A stretch of DNA of 33,468 nt from Chlamydiales bacterium (GTDB taxonomy: Bacteria; Chlamydiota; Chlamydiia; Chlamydiales; JARBTN01), in NCBI GenBank assembly GCA_029240195.1, contig JARBTN010000011.1, positions 1 through 33,468 on the forward strand, read 5' to 3'. Of this stretch, positions 1 through 6,598 are shown in pieces. Under the pieces are notes generated by a model. The model saw only the letters and a program-made list of their open reading frames with translations, ran no database searches and was not told the origin of the DNA. Made by a program: the position numbers and the translations under genes. Numbering within the stretch: position 1 is the first letter of the stretch; every line of letters begins with the position of its first letter.

Positions 1-1
1 T

Positions 2-337
2 GACCAGCTGCAGGGGCTGCAGATCTCAAGGCCTCCCTGGCAACTTTCCTCTCTCATCAAAGTGATTTCTCTTTGCATTTTTCAAGAAGACTTTCCCTTA
101 AAAAAGATTCGCGCCCTATTATATTCCTTTCCCTCTTTGGAAAAGCTCCATATTCAAAGAAATGACGCTCTTAAAAAGCAAGACCTGACTCGGATGATAG
201 AAAAGATGCATTTAAAACAGCTAAAAGTCATCGAGTGTTATGGCCTCAGCGATCATGTCGGGTATGAGTTGAAACAGCAACACCGCTCTTTACGTCTCAT
301 CGTCAAAAATCCTCCCAATTATTTCCCAGACTATTAG
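2..337 (+). CDS. Leucine-rich-repeat protein, 3' end only (5' truncated by window)
   Basis: The reading frame is open from base 2 with no start that must be used, so this is the C-terminal part of a gene entering from the left. The first GTG is at 62, but the residues before it (DQLQGLQISRPPWQLSSLI) already fit an LRR pattern, so the GTG is unlikely to be the true start. About 110 residues are visible, with LRR-like strands such as FPSLEKLHIQRND and LKQLKVIECYG. The style matches the LRRs of the F-box/LRR protein at 17,598-19,286. Such proteins in amoeba-associated Chlamydiae are usually considered host-interacting. Whether an F-box or other effector domain lies upstream cannot be seen. Confidence 0.75.
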   Translation, partial: DQLQGLQISRPPWQLSSLIKVISLCIFQEDFPLKKIRALLYSFPSLEKLHIQRNDALKKQDLTRMIEKMHLKQLKVIECYGLSDHVGYELKQQHRSLRLIVKNPPNYFPDY

Positions 338-340
338 AAT

Positions 341-392
341 GGGGGTTGTCATTCCCCCACTTTAAAAGTGGTTGTCCGTCCCGAGTGTCGGG
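341..392. other. Three consecutive short hairpins after the LRR gene
   Basis: Immediately after the stop codon at 335-337 there are three separate inverted repeats: GGGGG (341-345) with CCCCC (354-358); CCACTTT (357-363) with AAAGTGG (365-371); and CCCGA (380-384) with TCGGG (388-392). The first and second share two bases, so they would compete. No T-tract follows, so this is not a classical intrinsic terminator; it could be a 3' processing or stability structure. Confidence 0.4.
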
Positions 393-453
393 AGGGGTGA
401 GGGAATTGAGTGAGAGATCAAGAAAAAAACTCATTGCAGGATAGAAAAAAAAT

Positions 454-951
454 ATGTGGGCATTATTCGATTCGACGCGCTCTCTTTCATGGGAGATCTG
501 CCAAGGAATTTCAAGTGAGCCATCCCGCCACTTAAATCAAGCGGGCCGGTCGGCCTATCCGATTGTATTGGGGGCTCTCGCCGTGGGCGCAACTATCTAT
601 GCCATCTATCGTCTGGCAAATAGCATATTTTCTCGCAGGGAAGAGCGCTTCCGTGTATTGGAGAAACGCCTCTCAGCGATAGAGGAGAGAGATTTGGCGG
701 TGGCGGGCAATCAAATGAAAGCGAATGCTCAGTTGCTGGAAGTGCATCGAGAGGTCAATGAAATTTCTAAAAGCACCTCTAAGGCGTTGTTGAAAACAGC
801 GAAGTTAAAAGATGATGTGAAGACGTTATATGGCTTCACCAATAATTTCATCGAACTGCTCAAAGAGTTCAGGGAATATATGGGCCGCCAGTCTGCCGAT
901 TTGCATGGGATCGATGAGCAGCTCAAAGAGATCGGCCGCCAGCAGGGGTAG
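454..951 (+). CDS. Small membrane-anchored coiled-coil protein, unknown function
   Basis: A 165-residue protein that I do not recognise. Residues about 34-53 form one hydrophobic segment (SAYPIVLGALAVGATIYAIY) followed by a basic stretch (SRREERFR). Residues about 62-155 are charged, heptad-like and rich in E, K, L and Q, predicting a coiled coil. This is the general shape of a bitopic protein with a long cytoplasmic (or host-facing) helix; an inclusion-membrane protein is possible but would usually have a bilobed hydrophobic domain. The start is preceded only by a weak AGGA about 12 bases upstream. The gene stands alone on this strand and ends in front of a strong terminator at 1,025-1,064. 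Its TAG stop is followed in frame by 20 codons of a five-residue repeat (see next entry). Confidence 0.6.
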   Translation: MWALFDSTRSLSWEICQGISSEPSRHLNQAGRSAYPIVLGALAVGATIYAIYRLANSIFSRREERFRVLEKRLSAIEERDLAVAGNQMKANAQLLEVHREVNEISKSTSKALLKTAKLKDDVKTLYGFTNNFIELLKEFREYMGRQSADLHGIDEQLKEIGRQQG

Positions 952-1014
952 ATCTTTGCTAAAAAGATCTTTGCTAAAGAGATCTTTATTAAAGAGGCCT
1001 TTGCTAAAAAATAA
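951..1014 (+). repeat. Four 15-bp tandem repeats, in frame behind the TAG stop
   Basis: Four copies of a 15-base unit of the form GATCTTTGCTAAARA lie at 951-965, 966-980, 981-995 and 996-1,010. Fifteen is a multiple of three, and the array continues the reading frame of the preceding gene beyond its TAG at 949-951. It would encode IFAKK, IFAKE, IFIKE and AFAKK before a TAA at 1,012-1,014. The repeat is therefore either a C-terminal tail lost by a point mutation to TAG or reached by read-through, or an untranslated array that keeps frame by chance. Confidence 0.8.
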
Positions 1015-1024
1015 CGGACAAATG

Positions 1025-1066
1025 AAAGGGGCAAGCTGACAAAAAAACCAGCTTGCCCCTTTTTGC
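1025..1066 (+). terminator. Strong intrinsic terminator
   Basis: A perfect 14-bp stem, AAAGGGGCAAGCTG (1,025-1,038) with CAGCTTGCCCCTTT (1,049-1,062), has a 10-base loop rich in A and ends in a T run. It sits between the convergent genes ending at 951 and 1,127. Because the stem begins with AAA and ends with TTT it could work in both directions. Confidence 0.9.
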
Positions 1067-1126
1067 AATCCATTTTGCAATCCATCCCCCATCCAATGCA
1101 AGAGGGGACTTTTTTAGAAGTGGATG

Positions 1127-3133
1127 TTAAAAGTTTTCCTCTTCCTCATCCTCTTCCTCATCAAAGAAATCTTCTTCCTCTTCCTCATCTTCTTCATCTT
1201 CATCGAAGGAGATTGGCGCTTTTTTGACCGGCTTTTGCACTTTTTTAGCGGCGGCCCTTTCGGCGGCAGGGGTCAAGTCGACCCAGATAGGAGAAGACCA
1301 GGCCATATGCCCATCCTCTTGCGTCACCCTCAGGTAGTAAAAAACGAACGGATAGGTGGCGACCTTTGTCTTAACCACCAAACTCTCCAATGGGACGAGG
1401 TGGTCATATTCAAATTCTAAGTGGTACGTGTCTGATGAAAAGGTTTGTACGACCTGACCATTGCAGACGATCTCTACCTTTTGTAGGCGGGCTGTGCCGG
1501 CGACAAAGCCTGAGAGGTGGCGGTTGACGAGCAAGCCTGGTTTGACTGTCGTATTGATCTCCGTACCCATTGTATTCTTGGCCAGCTCCAGCCCTAAGAT
1601 GATCCGCTCGCCGGTTGTGGCATAGCAAGAGCGCTGAAAGAGCGCTTCCCAAATGGCATCGCGGGAGTGCTGAGGCGTGATGATGGCCGTCAGCCCAGGA
1701 GAATACTGCTCTTGGTCGATGTCATAAAAGTCTTGGTAGAGGTCCCGGTCGTCCAAGCCCCCGGCTACAAAGCCAAACCGGTGGCCAGCCAAGAGCGCTT
1801 TGAGCACAGACCCTTCCGGCATCTCTTTAGCCCCTTTTTTGCTAGAGGCGTGGATGGGACGGTCGTTGCCCTCTTTAGCTGTGCACTCAGAAGACCCCCA
1901 AGCGTTGTAGATCTCGACGACCCGCTCATATTCTGGATAGAAGTGCTGGAAGTCGAAGGGGGCGGGCGACCCCATAGTGAAGGAGGGGATGGCCAACACC
2001 TCTTTTTGAGGGAAGTTGCGGTAGAGCTTGTCTAAAGAGGCGTATTTAGCTTCTTTTTTGCGCAAGATCGGCCGGCTGTCTTTGTTGAAAAGAATCTGAC
2101 GCAAGCCCTCTTTTTTGGGCTCGCCTACCCATTGGCAGCCTAAGAAAGTGCTGAAGCGATCATCTTCATCGAAGTCGGCGATGTTTTGGCTCACAGTCTT
2201 CCAAACTTCATTGGGAGTTTCTTCCGCGCTCTCAAAGGGGGAGGCTCCGGCGAAGTTTAGCGCTTTTTCATCTCTAAAGTGCCTCAGGCAGCTTTCGATG
2301 TTTTCTGTCGAATCATACTTCTCAGACTCTCCATGAAGCAGACCCCAGACAAGCTGGTTGTCATTTTCGGCAAAGCACTTGATGGGGCTCGATCGATACA
2401 CTTGGCCTGTCGTCAAATTAGTCAGGCAAATGGTGTAGATGCCTGGCTCATTGAAGTAGAGATTGGGCAAGGTGATGAAGCCGGTCTCTGGAACAAATGG
2501 CTTCCAGTTTAAGTTCTCTCGAATGTTTTCATAAGAGAGCTCAATCAGCGTGTCATCGGGAGCGTTGCTGGTCAGGTTGCCAAATTCATCTTCAAAGCGC
2601 ACCACCACATCAAAGCGCTTGTTTTTGGCCACGAAAGAGGGAGCTAGAATGCGGATCGTGTAGAGCTTGGCGCCGCGGATATCTAAGCTGAACACTTCAG
2701 GTTCTTGGTACTGCCCTTTGCCGCTTGGATCGACATAGAGATGGAAAGGACGCCGTCTTTGAATGTAGTTCTGGGCTGTGTTGCCGCCCTTTTCATCGCC
2801 GTCTAAGTTGCCCAAGAAGAACGTCAGAGGGGTTCCGCTCGGAATGGCCGCCGGCAGTGTGAATTCATATTGAGGGATGATGCTCTCGGCCGAATCGACA
2901 CATTTGGCAAATGCCGTCTTGCCGTTAGGTAGTTCTAGCCAGACCGTATTGGCGCCTTTCCCATTTTGCGTAGCAGGCGGCTGCCAGTCGATAGCTCGCC
3001 CTTTGCTGAGCAGGTCGAACTTGAGTAAGCTTCCTTTAGGAAGTGTTGTTGCGGGGGTGTATAAAAATTTCCACGTGCTTACCTGCCCAGCGAGGGCTAC
3101 AGCAGGTTCACAGTAGCAAATCGAGCGACGCAT
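1127..3133 (-). CDS. DUF3604-family protein with acidic C-terminal tail
   Basis: A 668-residue protein. The C-terminal half carries landmarks I associate with DUF3604: a WGLLHGESE segment (about residue 270), ERVVEIYNAWGSSE, GHRFGFVAGGLDDRD, a segment near YSPGLTAI, and AIWEALFQRSCYATTGERI. The family is thought to be related to PHP-type metal hydrolases; its exact reaction is not known to me. The usual DLHxHS-like and DxH-like metal motifs appear altered (LLHGES and GGLDDR), so activity may be reduced or different. The N-terminal half looks beta-rich. The last 28 residues are almost only D, E and F, encoded by a low-complexity stretch at about 1,134-1,206. The ATG at 3,133 has an upstream in-frame stop and AAGGGAGA about 8 bases before it, which supports this start. 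No signal peptide is evident. Confidence 0.75.
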   Translation of the reverse strand: MRRSICYCEPAVALAGQVSTWKFLYTPATTLPKGSLLKFDLLSKGRAIDWQPPATQNGKGANTVWLELPNGKTAFAKCVDSAESIIPQYEFTLPAAIPSGTPLTFFLGNLDGDEKGGNTAQNYIQRRRPFHLYVDPSGKGQYQEPEVFSLDIRGAKLYTIRILAPSFVAKNKRFDVVVRFEDEFGNLTSNAPDDTLIELSYENIRENLNWKPFVPETGFITLPNLYFNEPGIYTICLTNLTTGQVYRSSPIKCFAENDNQLVWGLLHGESEKYDSTENIESCLRHFRDEKALNFAGASPFESAEETPNEVWKTVSQNIADFDEDDRFSTFLGCQWVGEPKKEGLRQILFNKDSRPILRKKEAKYASLDKLYRNFPQKEVLAIPSFTMGSPAPFDFQHFYPEYERVVEIYNAWGSSECTAKEGNDRPIHASSKKGAKEMPEGSVLKALLAGHRFGFVAGGLDDRDLYQDFYDIDQEQYSPGLTAIITPQHSRDAIWEALFQRSCYATTGERIILGLELAKNTMGTEINTTVKPGLLVNRHLSGFVAGTARLQKVEIVCNGQVVQTFSSDTYHLEFEYDHLVPLESLVVKTKVATYPFVFYYLRVTQEDGHMAWSSPIWVDLTPAAERAAAKKVQKPVKKAPISFDEDEEDEEEEEDFFDEEEDEEEENF

Positions 3134-3396
3134 GTGGCGAAATCTCCCTTACCATTGATAAAGCGTATAATAAAAAATAAAGAAAGCCAATATTCCCAAA
3201 GCTTTTCGTAATAGGCTCATTTTTTTGGTGGTTTGATGCAGTTGGCATCAAAAAATCGCTACCTCATTATTTGATAGAGAGAATATTAGTCATAAGACGG
3301 CAAAAGGAACGTAAAAACATTCTTAGCGCTTCTTGGCTTTTCCTTTGCGAACGGCTTGCCCTAAAAGGGCGGGCTCCAGCTAAAAGCTAAAATGTG

Positions 3397-3519
3397 ATGA
3401 CTCATGCGGGTCAGCGCTGGCTATCTGATGAATGCCTGGACCAAAAGCGCGCCCGACTTAAGCGTTGCCTTAGAAAGATTTTCCAAGAACCCTATAGTCT
3501 GTCTAGACTGTCAAAATAA
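3397..3519 (+). CDS. Possible 40-residue basic small protein or gene remnant
   Basis: ATG at 3,397 opens a 40-codon frame ending at TAA 3,517-3,519. The product starts MTHAGQRWLSDECLDQ and continues with a strongly basic helix-like stretch (KRARLKRCLRKIF). An in-frame TAA lies two codons before the adjacent GTG at 3,394, so it cannot be extended upstream. There is no clear Shine-Dalgarno. The composition looks protein-like, but the length is within what chance allows, so it may be a remnant of a longer gene. Confidence 0.25.
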   Translation: MTHAGQRWLSDECLDQKRARLKRCLRKIFQEPYSLSRLSK

Positions 3520-3585
3520 CTGGTCATATTATAAATGGCACGCTTTATTTTAACAGAGCAAAGAAAAGAGCGCTATGTTTTTTCC

Positions 3586-3634
3586 AAAGCTCCAACCTCC
3601 AAGCTAAAAACTCCAGACTCCAGCCTCCAGACTG
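3586..3634. repeat. CTCCA-type low-complexity intergenic repeat
   Basis: Imperfect tandem copies of a CTCCA(A/G)(A/C)(C/T)-like unit occur here (CTCCAACCTCC, then CTCCAGACTCCAGCCTCCAG). Intergenic repeats of this type often give spurious open frames on both strands, as here. Confidence 0.5.
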
Positions 3635-3670
3635 ACTATAAACCTGATTTAAAAAAGCTGAAGGCTTCGT

Positions 3671-3733
3671 CCCTCTTTTCGTTTCCAATAGATAGGATCC
3701 CAGTCTCAAAAAAGAGGGGCTTTGTTCTTTTTT
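3671..3733 (+). terminator. Terminator-like hairpin with T-tract and no gene before it
   Basis: CCCTCTTTT (3,671-3,679) pairs with AAAAGAGGG (3,710-3,718); a T6 run follows at 3,728-3,733. The 30-base loop is long for an intrinsic terminator. No clear plus-strand gene ends just before it, except possibly the small frame at 3,397-3,519. A second inverted repeat, TTGGCAA (3,736-3,742) with TTGCCAA (3,780-3,786), follows, so the leader of the downstream transporter gene may be structured. Confidence 0.35.
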
Positions 3734-3881
3734 AATTGGCAACAGGGCCATCTTTGGTGTAAAGTGGCCTCTTTGTCAATTGCCAAAATGACTTGCTCTG
3801 TACATTAAAAATTTTCATGCATCCAGCTTTTAATTTGCACCTGCTAGATTTCATCTCTCATCTGAGTTAGACCCCAATATC

Positions 3882-5111
3882 ATGAAGACACTCATCTTTT
3901 TTTTCCTGATCTCTCATATTATCTCTTTTATCTGCTCCATTTTAGAGTCAGTTTTCCTCTGCTGCTCGATGTCTTATATCGGCCTACTAAAAAAGCAAGG
4001 TTCAGAGGCGGGGCATATCTTAGAGGATTTAAAAAAAAGGGTGGATCGCCCTTTGGCAGCTATCTTGACACTCAACACGTCTGCGCATACTTTCGGCGCG
4101 GCCGGCGTGGGAGCACAAGTTGTAGAGCTTTATGGAGAGTCTTCTCTGGCCTTCGTTTCAGTGGGGCTCACGCTCACCATGCTCTATTTCACAGAGATGA
4201 TGCCCAAGACACTTGGCGCCCTTTACTGGAAAAAGCTAGCCCCTCCTTGCGCCCACATCATCAAATACCTCATCGTATGCACCTATCCTTTTGTTGTCTC
4301 ATTTGAGCTTTTTGCGCGCCTCCTCTCCAGAGGGAAAAAGGAAGATACCATCACCGAAGATGAGATCAAAATCACCTTAGAGGCCGGCGCTCAGGCCGGG
4401 GTGATCGAAGAGGCCGAGCAAGATATGGTCGAAAATATCTTTCGCCTGGCCGATCGGCATGTCGCCGTATTGATGATCCCAAGGCTGGATATCAAATGGA
4501 TCAATTTAAGCGATTCGCTCGATCAGGTGCATCAAATCATTCAAGAGTCTTGGCATCACTACTTTCCTGTTTGCGAGGGAGACCTCGATAAGATTGTCGG
4601 CATTATCCGCTCGAAAGACTTGATTTCTCAGACCATGCAAAAGGGCAAATTTGACTTAAAAGTGCTGCTGCGCGCGCCCCTGTTCGTCAATGAAAATACC
4701 AGCGTCTTGCAGCTGATCTCCACCTTTAAAAAGTCCAATCAGCATGTGGCCATGGTCACCGATGAATATGGCAACATTCAAGGGCTGGTCACCATGAACG
4801 ATGTCTTAAATTCCATTGTGAAAGATATCTTGGCCAACCCGCTCGAAAAAGACCCTCTCTTGATTCAGCTCAATCCCGGCTCTTTCCTCATCGACGGCCG
4901 CTTGCCGATCGATGAGTTTAAAGCCCTCTTTCATATTGACTCCCTGCCAGAAGAGGAGCGGGCTAGGTACCGCACGCTCGGAGGCTTTTGCATGGCGCAG
5001 ATCGGCAATATTCCTGCCAAAGATGACAGCTTTGAGTGGGGGCGGTTCCGCTTCAAGATCTTAAAGATGGAGCGGCACCGAGTTGCCAAAGTGCTCGTCC
5101 ATCGCCTGTAG
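3882..5111 (+). CDS. CorC/HlyC/CNNM-type membrane transporter (DUF21 plus CBS pair)
   Basis: A 409-residue inner-membrane protein with three family modules in order. Residues about 1-145 are a DUF21/CNNM transmembrane domain with hydrophobic helices at the N-terminus and the family-like segments ILTLNTSAHTFGA and FTEMMPKTLGA. Residues about 185-310 are a CBS pair (LMIPRLDIKWI, YFPVCEGDLDKIVGIIRSKD, HVAMVTDEYGNIQGLVTMND), expected to bind adenine nucleotide. Residues about 325-405 are a CorC_HlyC domain (GSFLIDGRLPIDEF through RYRTLGGFC). CNNM/CorC proteins are linked to Mg2+ or Co2+ efflux; older annotations say haemolysin. Length is normal. The start has no good Shine-Dalgarno, but the first residues begin the first membrane helix and no better start is visible. 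It converges with the hydrolase gene, with only 31 bases between the stops. Confidence 0.9.
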   Translation: MKTLIFFFLISHIISFICSILESVFLCCSMSYIGLLKKQGSEAGHILEDLKKRVDRPLAAILTLNTSAHTFGAAGVGAQVVELYGESSLAFVSVGLTLTMLYFTEMMPKTLGALYWKKLAPPCAHIIKYLIVCTYPFVVSFELFARLLSRGKKEDTITEDEIKITLEAGAQAGVIEEAEQDMVENIFRLADRHVAVLMIPRLDIKWINLSDSLDQVHQIIQESWHHYFPVCEGDLDKIVGIIRSKDLISQTMQKGKFDLKVLLRAPLFVNENTSVLQLISTFKKSNQHVAMVTDEYGNIQGLVTMNDVLNSIVKDILANPLEKDPLLIQLNPGSFLIDGRLPIDEFKALFHIDSLPEEERARYRTLGGFCMAQIGNIPAKDDSFEWGRFRFKILKMERHRVAKVLVHRL

Positions 5112-5142
5112 AAGGGCCCGACTCTTAAGATCTTTTAAAGGG

Positions 5143-5820
5143 TTAAATTGCCAAGCTGGCCCTTAAAAAAAGGGCGAGCGCTTCTAAAGCCTGCGGCGCA
5201 ATCGTATGCCCCCCTCGAAAGGCCGTCATCGCCCCATGCCAGCCAGCTTCTAGCAATAACGTCGTCAGCTCTTTGGCGCCTGCGTAGTGCAAAATATCAT
5301 CTTGGTAGCCGTGCGTTTGGCAAAACCGCGTGCCAGCTCTTCCCATCATCCGGCTGGGCCACCCCTTGTGGTCGATTAAAAAACCCGATAAGATCAAAAG
5401 CCCGAGAGGGTTTTCTGGCAAGTTCAGTGTGCAGTCTGTGGCTAGCATTGCCCCTTGGCTAAAGCCGCCGAGAATGAGTTGGCTATAGGGCACGCCTAGC
5501 GCTTGAAAAAAATCTTCTGCCAGCAACCTAGCCTCCTCCAGCCCTTTTGGCCGGCTCTGCATAAAGGCGTCTTGCCCTTTTTTGCTCATCAAATGTTCCA
5601 TATCAATGGGAAACCAGGCGCGCCCATGAAAATGGGGCATGGGCAAAGGCCCATTGGGAAATATCCAGGTGAACCGATCTGCTTCCTCTGGGCTCAATAT
5701 CTCATGGCATAGTGGATAGAGGTCGGCGCTATTGGCGCCATAGCCGTGAAAGAGCACAATGTGCTGTTCGCCCCCTTTTTTAACCAGGCATTCTAAAGGT
5801 CCAATTGTCGTCTTTTTCAT
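5143..5820 (-). CDS. Alpha/beta-hydrolase, phospholipase/carboxylesterase family
   Basis: A 225-residue cytosolic serine hydrolase. The oxyanion-side motif is LFHGYGANSADL (about 23-34). The nucleophile elbow is GGFSQG, with Ser121. The acid is probably Asp174 or Asp175 in THGYQDDIL and the base is His205 in FRGGHTIAP, so the triad looks complete. Spacing and motifs match the family that includes carboxylesterases and acyl-protein thioesterase-like enzymes. The natural substrate (short-chain ester, lysophospholipid or acyl-protein) cannot be read from sequence. The ATG at 5,820 has AAGGAGA about 9 bases upstream. It is followed, after about 90 bases, by the start side of nothing else on this strand, so it is likely transcribed alone or as part of a run from 6,596. 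Confidence 0.88.
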   Translation of the reverse strand: MKKTTIGPLECLVKKGGEQHIVLFHGYGANSADLYPLCHEILSPEEADRFTWIFPNGPLPMPHFHGRAWFPIDMEHLMSKKGQDAFMQSRPKGLEEARLLAEDFFQALGVPYSQLILGGFSQGAMLATDCTLNLPENPLGLLILSGFLIDHKGWPSRMMGRAGTRFCQTHGYQDDILHYAGAKELTTLLLEAGWHGAMTAFRGGHTIAPQALEALALFLRASLAI

Positions 5821-5909
5821 AGTGAGAAGTCTCCTTTGCTTGAAAGAATATACCCGATTTTCAGATAGACCTCATCTCAAAAGTCAAAGGGTAATTTTTG
5901 GGCCAGATT

Positions 5910-6596
5910 CTAATGCAAATCCTCTGAAGGAGGGGGAAAACCTAGACAGACAAGGGATAGAGCTGAAAAGCGCTCGAGAGCAAATTTACAAAACTGCCAG
6001 CCAAAAGAGGCGCTTTCGCCGATCAAGGAGGAGAGAGCTTGCCCGCATAGGAGGGAGATGTTTAAGGCGCTGCTCATCAAGACGAGCCCCTCGCCTTGAG
6101 AGACGTCCGCCCCGGTCAATTGCGCGATAGCAATCATCCAAAGAAGAAAGGCGCCTTGCAACAAGCGAGCGTCAATCCACCGCTCTTGCAGCGAAAAAAG
6201 CTCCATCGGTTTCAAGGCATGTGCTTTGACCGCTTCTTGCTTTTTAGAGGGGGCAATCTTTTGCCAGAAGTGGCGCGATGAGGGCGCTACAAGCGCGAGA
6301 CAGTAAAAGCCCAAATTGCCAAAGATTTTGGCTGCGGCCAGGTAGCTTAGAAAATAAAGAGCTTGATAGGCACTTTGCCCCATGGTTTTTAGAGGTGGGC
6401 TTTGGCGATGCAAGAGCTTGGAAAATGAAAGCTTTAAAGAAAGCTCCAGCCCTAAAAAAGCTAAAAGGGGCTTTGAACCTAAGAGCCATGGATTTTTGAC
6501 CATCAAGCTAAAAAAAGCGATGGAGATGACCCAATAAAGAGAGAAAAGCGCTCTACGGCGCTTTTCTTGTCGCTGCAATAAGGTAAATAGATGCAT
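5910..6596 (-). CDS. Polytopic membrane protein, unknown function
   Basis: A 228-residue hydrophobic protein that I do not recognise. Likely membrane segments are at residues about 17-36, 38-57, 74-98, 147-162 and 168-190, separated by short basic loops (QRQEKRRR, PSKKQE). The start codon lies only 2 bases after the TAG stop of the 681-residue gene, so the two are almost certainly co-transcribed and probably translationally coupled. The context, downstream of a type III chaperone-like gene and its candidate substrate, suggests a role linked to that pair, but nothing in the protein names it. It could also be an unrelated inner-membrane protein carried in the operon. Confidence 0.65.
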   Translation of the reverse strand: MHLFTLLQRQEKRRRALFSLYWVISIAFFSLMVKNPWLLGSKPLLAFLGLELSLKLSFSKLLHRQSPPLKTMGQSAYQALYFLSYLAAAKIFGNLGFYCLALVAPSSRHFWQKIAPSKKQEAVKAHALKPMELFSLQERWIDARLLQGAFLLWMIAIAQLTGADVSQGEGLVLMSSALNISLLCGQALSSLIGESASFGWQFCKFALERFSALSLVCLGFPPPSEDLH

Positions 6597-6598
6597 GG

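Larger units (their letters stand above)
3134..3881. other. 750-bp divergent intergenic region with repeats and small open frame
   Basis: This region lies between the divergent starts at 3,133 (minus) and 3,882 (plus). It contains a 40-codon plus-strand open frame (3,397-3,519), a CTCCA-type low-complexity repeat at 3,586-3,634, a hairpin with a T-tract at 3,671-3,733, an inverted repeat at 3,736-3,786 and a TTGATGC/GCATCAA hairpin at 3,233-3,251. No convincing full-length gene or RNA gene was found. Open frames of 66-68 codons cross the CTCCA repeat on both strands and are most likely artefacts of it. Confidence 0.5.

Noticed and set aside
729..1101. Two minus-strand frames (118 and 91 codons) with FAK/LSK-like repeats
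   Set aside because: They run antisense through the coiled-coil gene, the 15-bp repeat and the terminator. Their repetitive parts only mirror the DNA repeat.
3535..3751. Frames of 66 (plus) and 68 (minus) codons
   Set aside because: They cross the CTCCA low-complexity repeat on both strands and give the WSLEFLAWRLEL-type strings typical of such repeats, with no ribosome site.
5148..5712. Plus-strand frames of 104 and 69 codons
   Set aside because: Antisense shadows of the hydrolase gene, which has a full catalytic triad.
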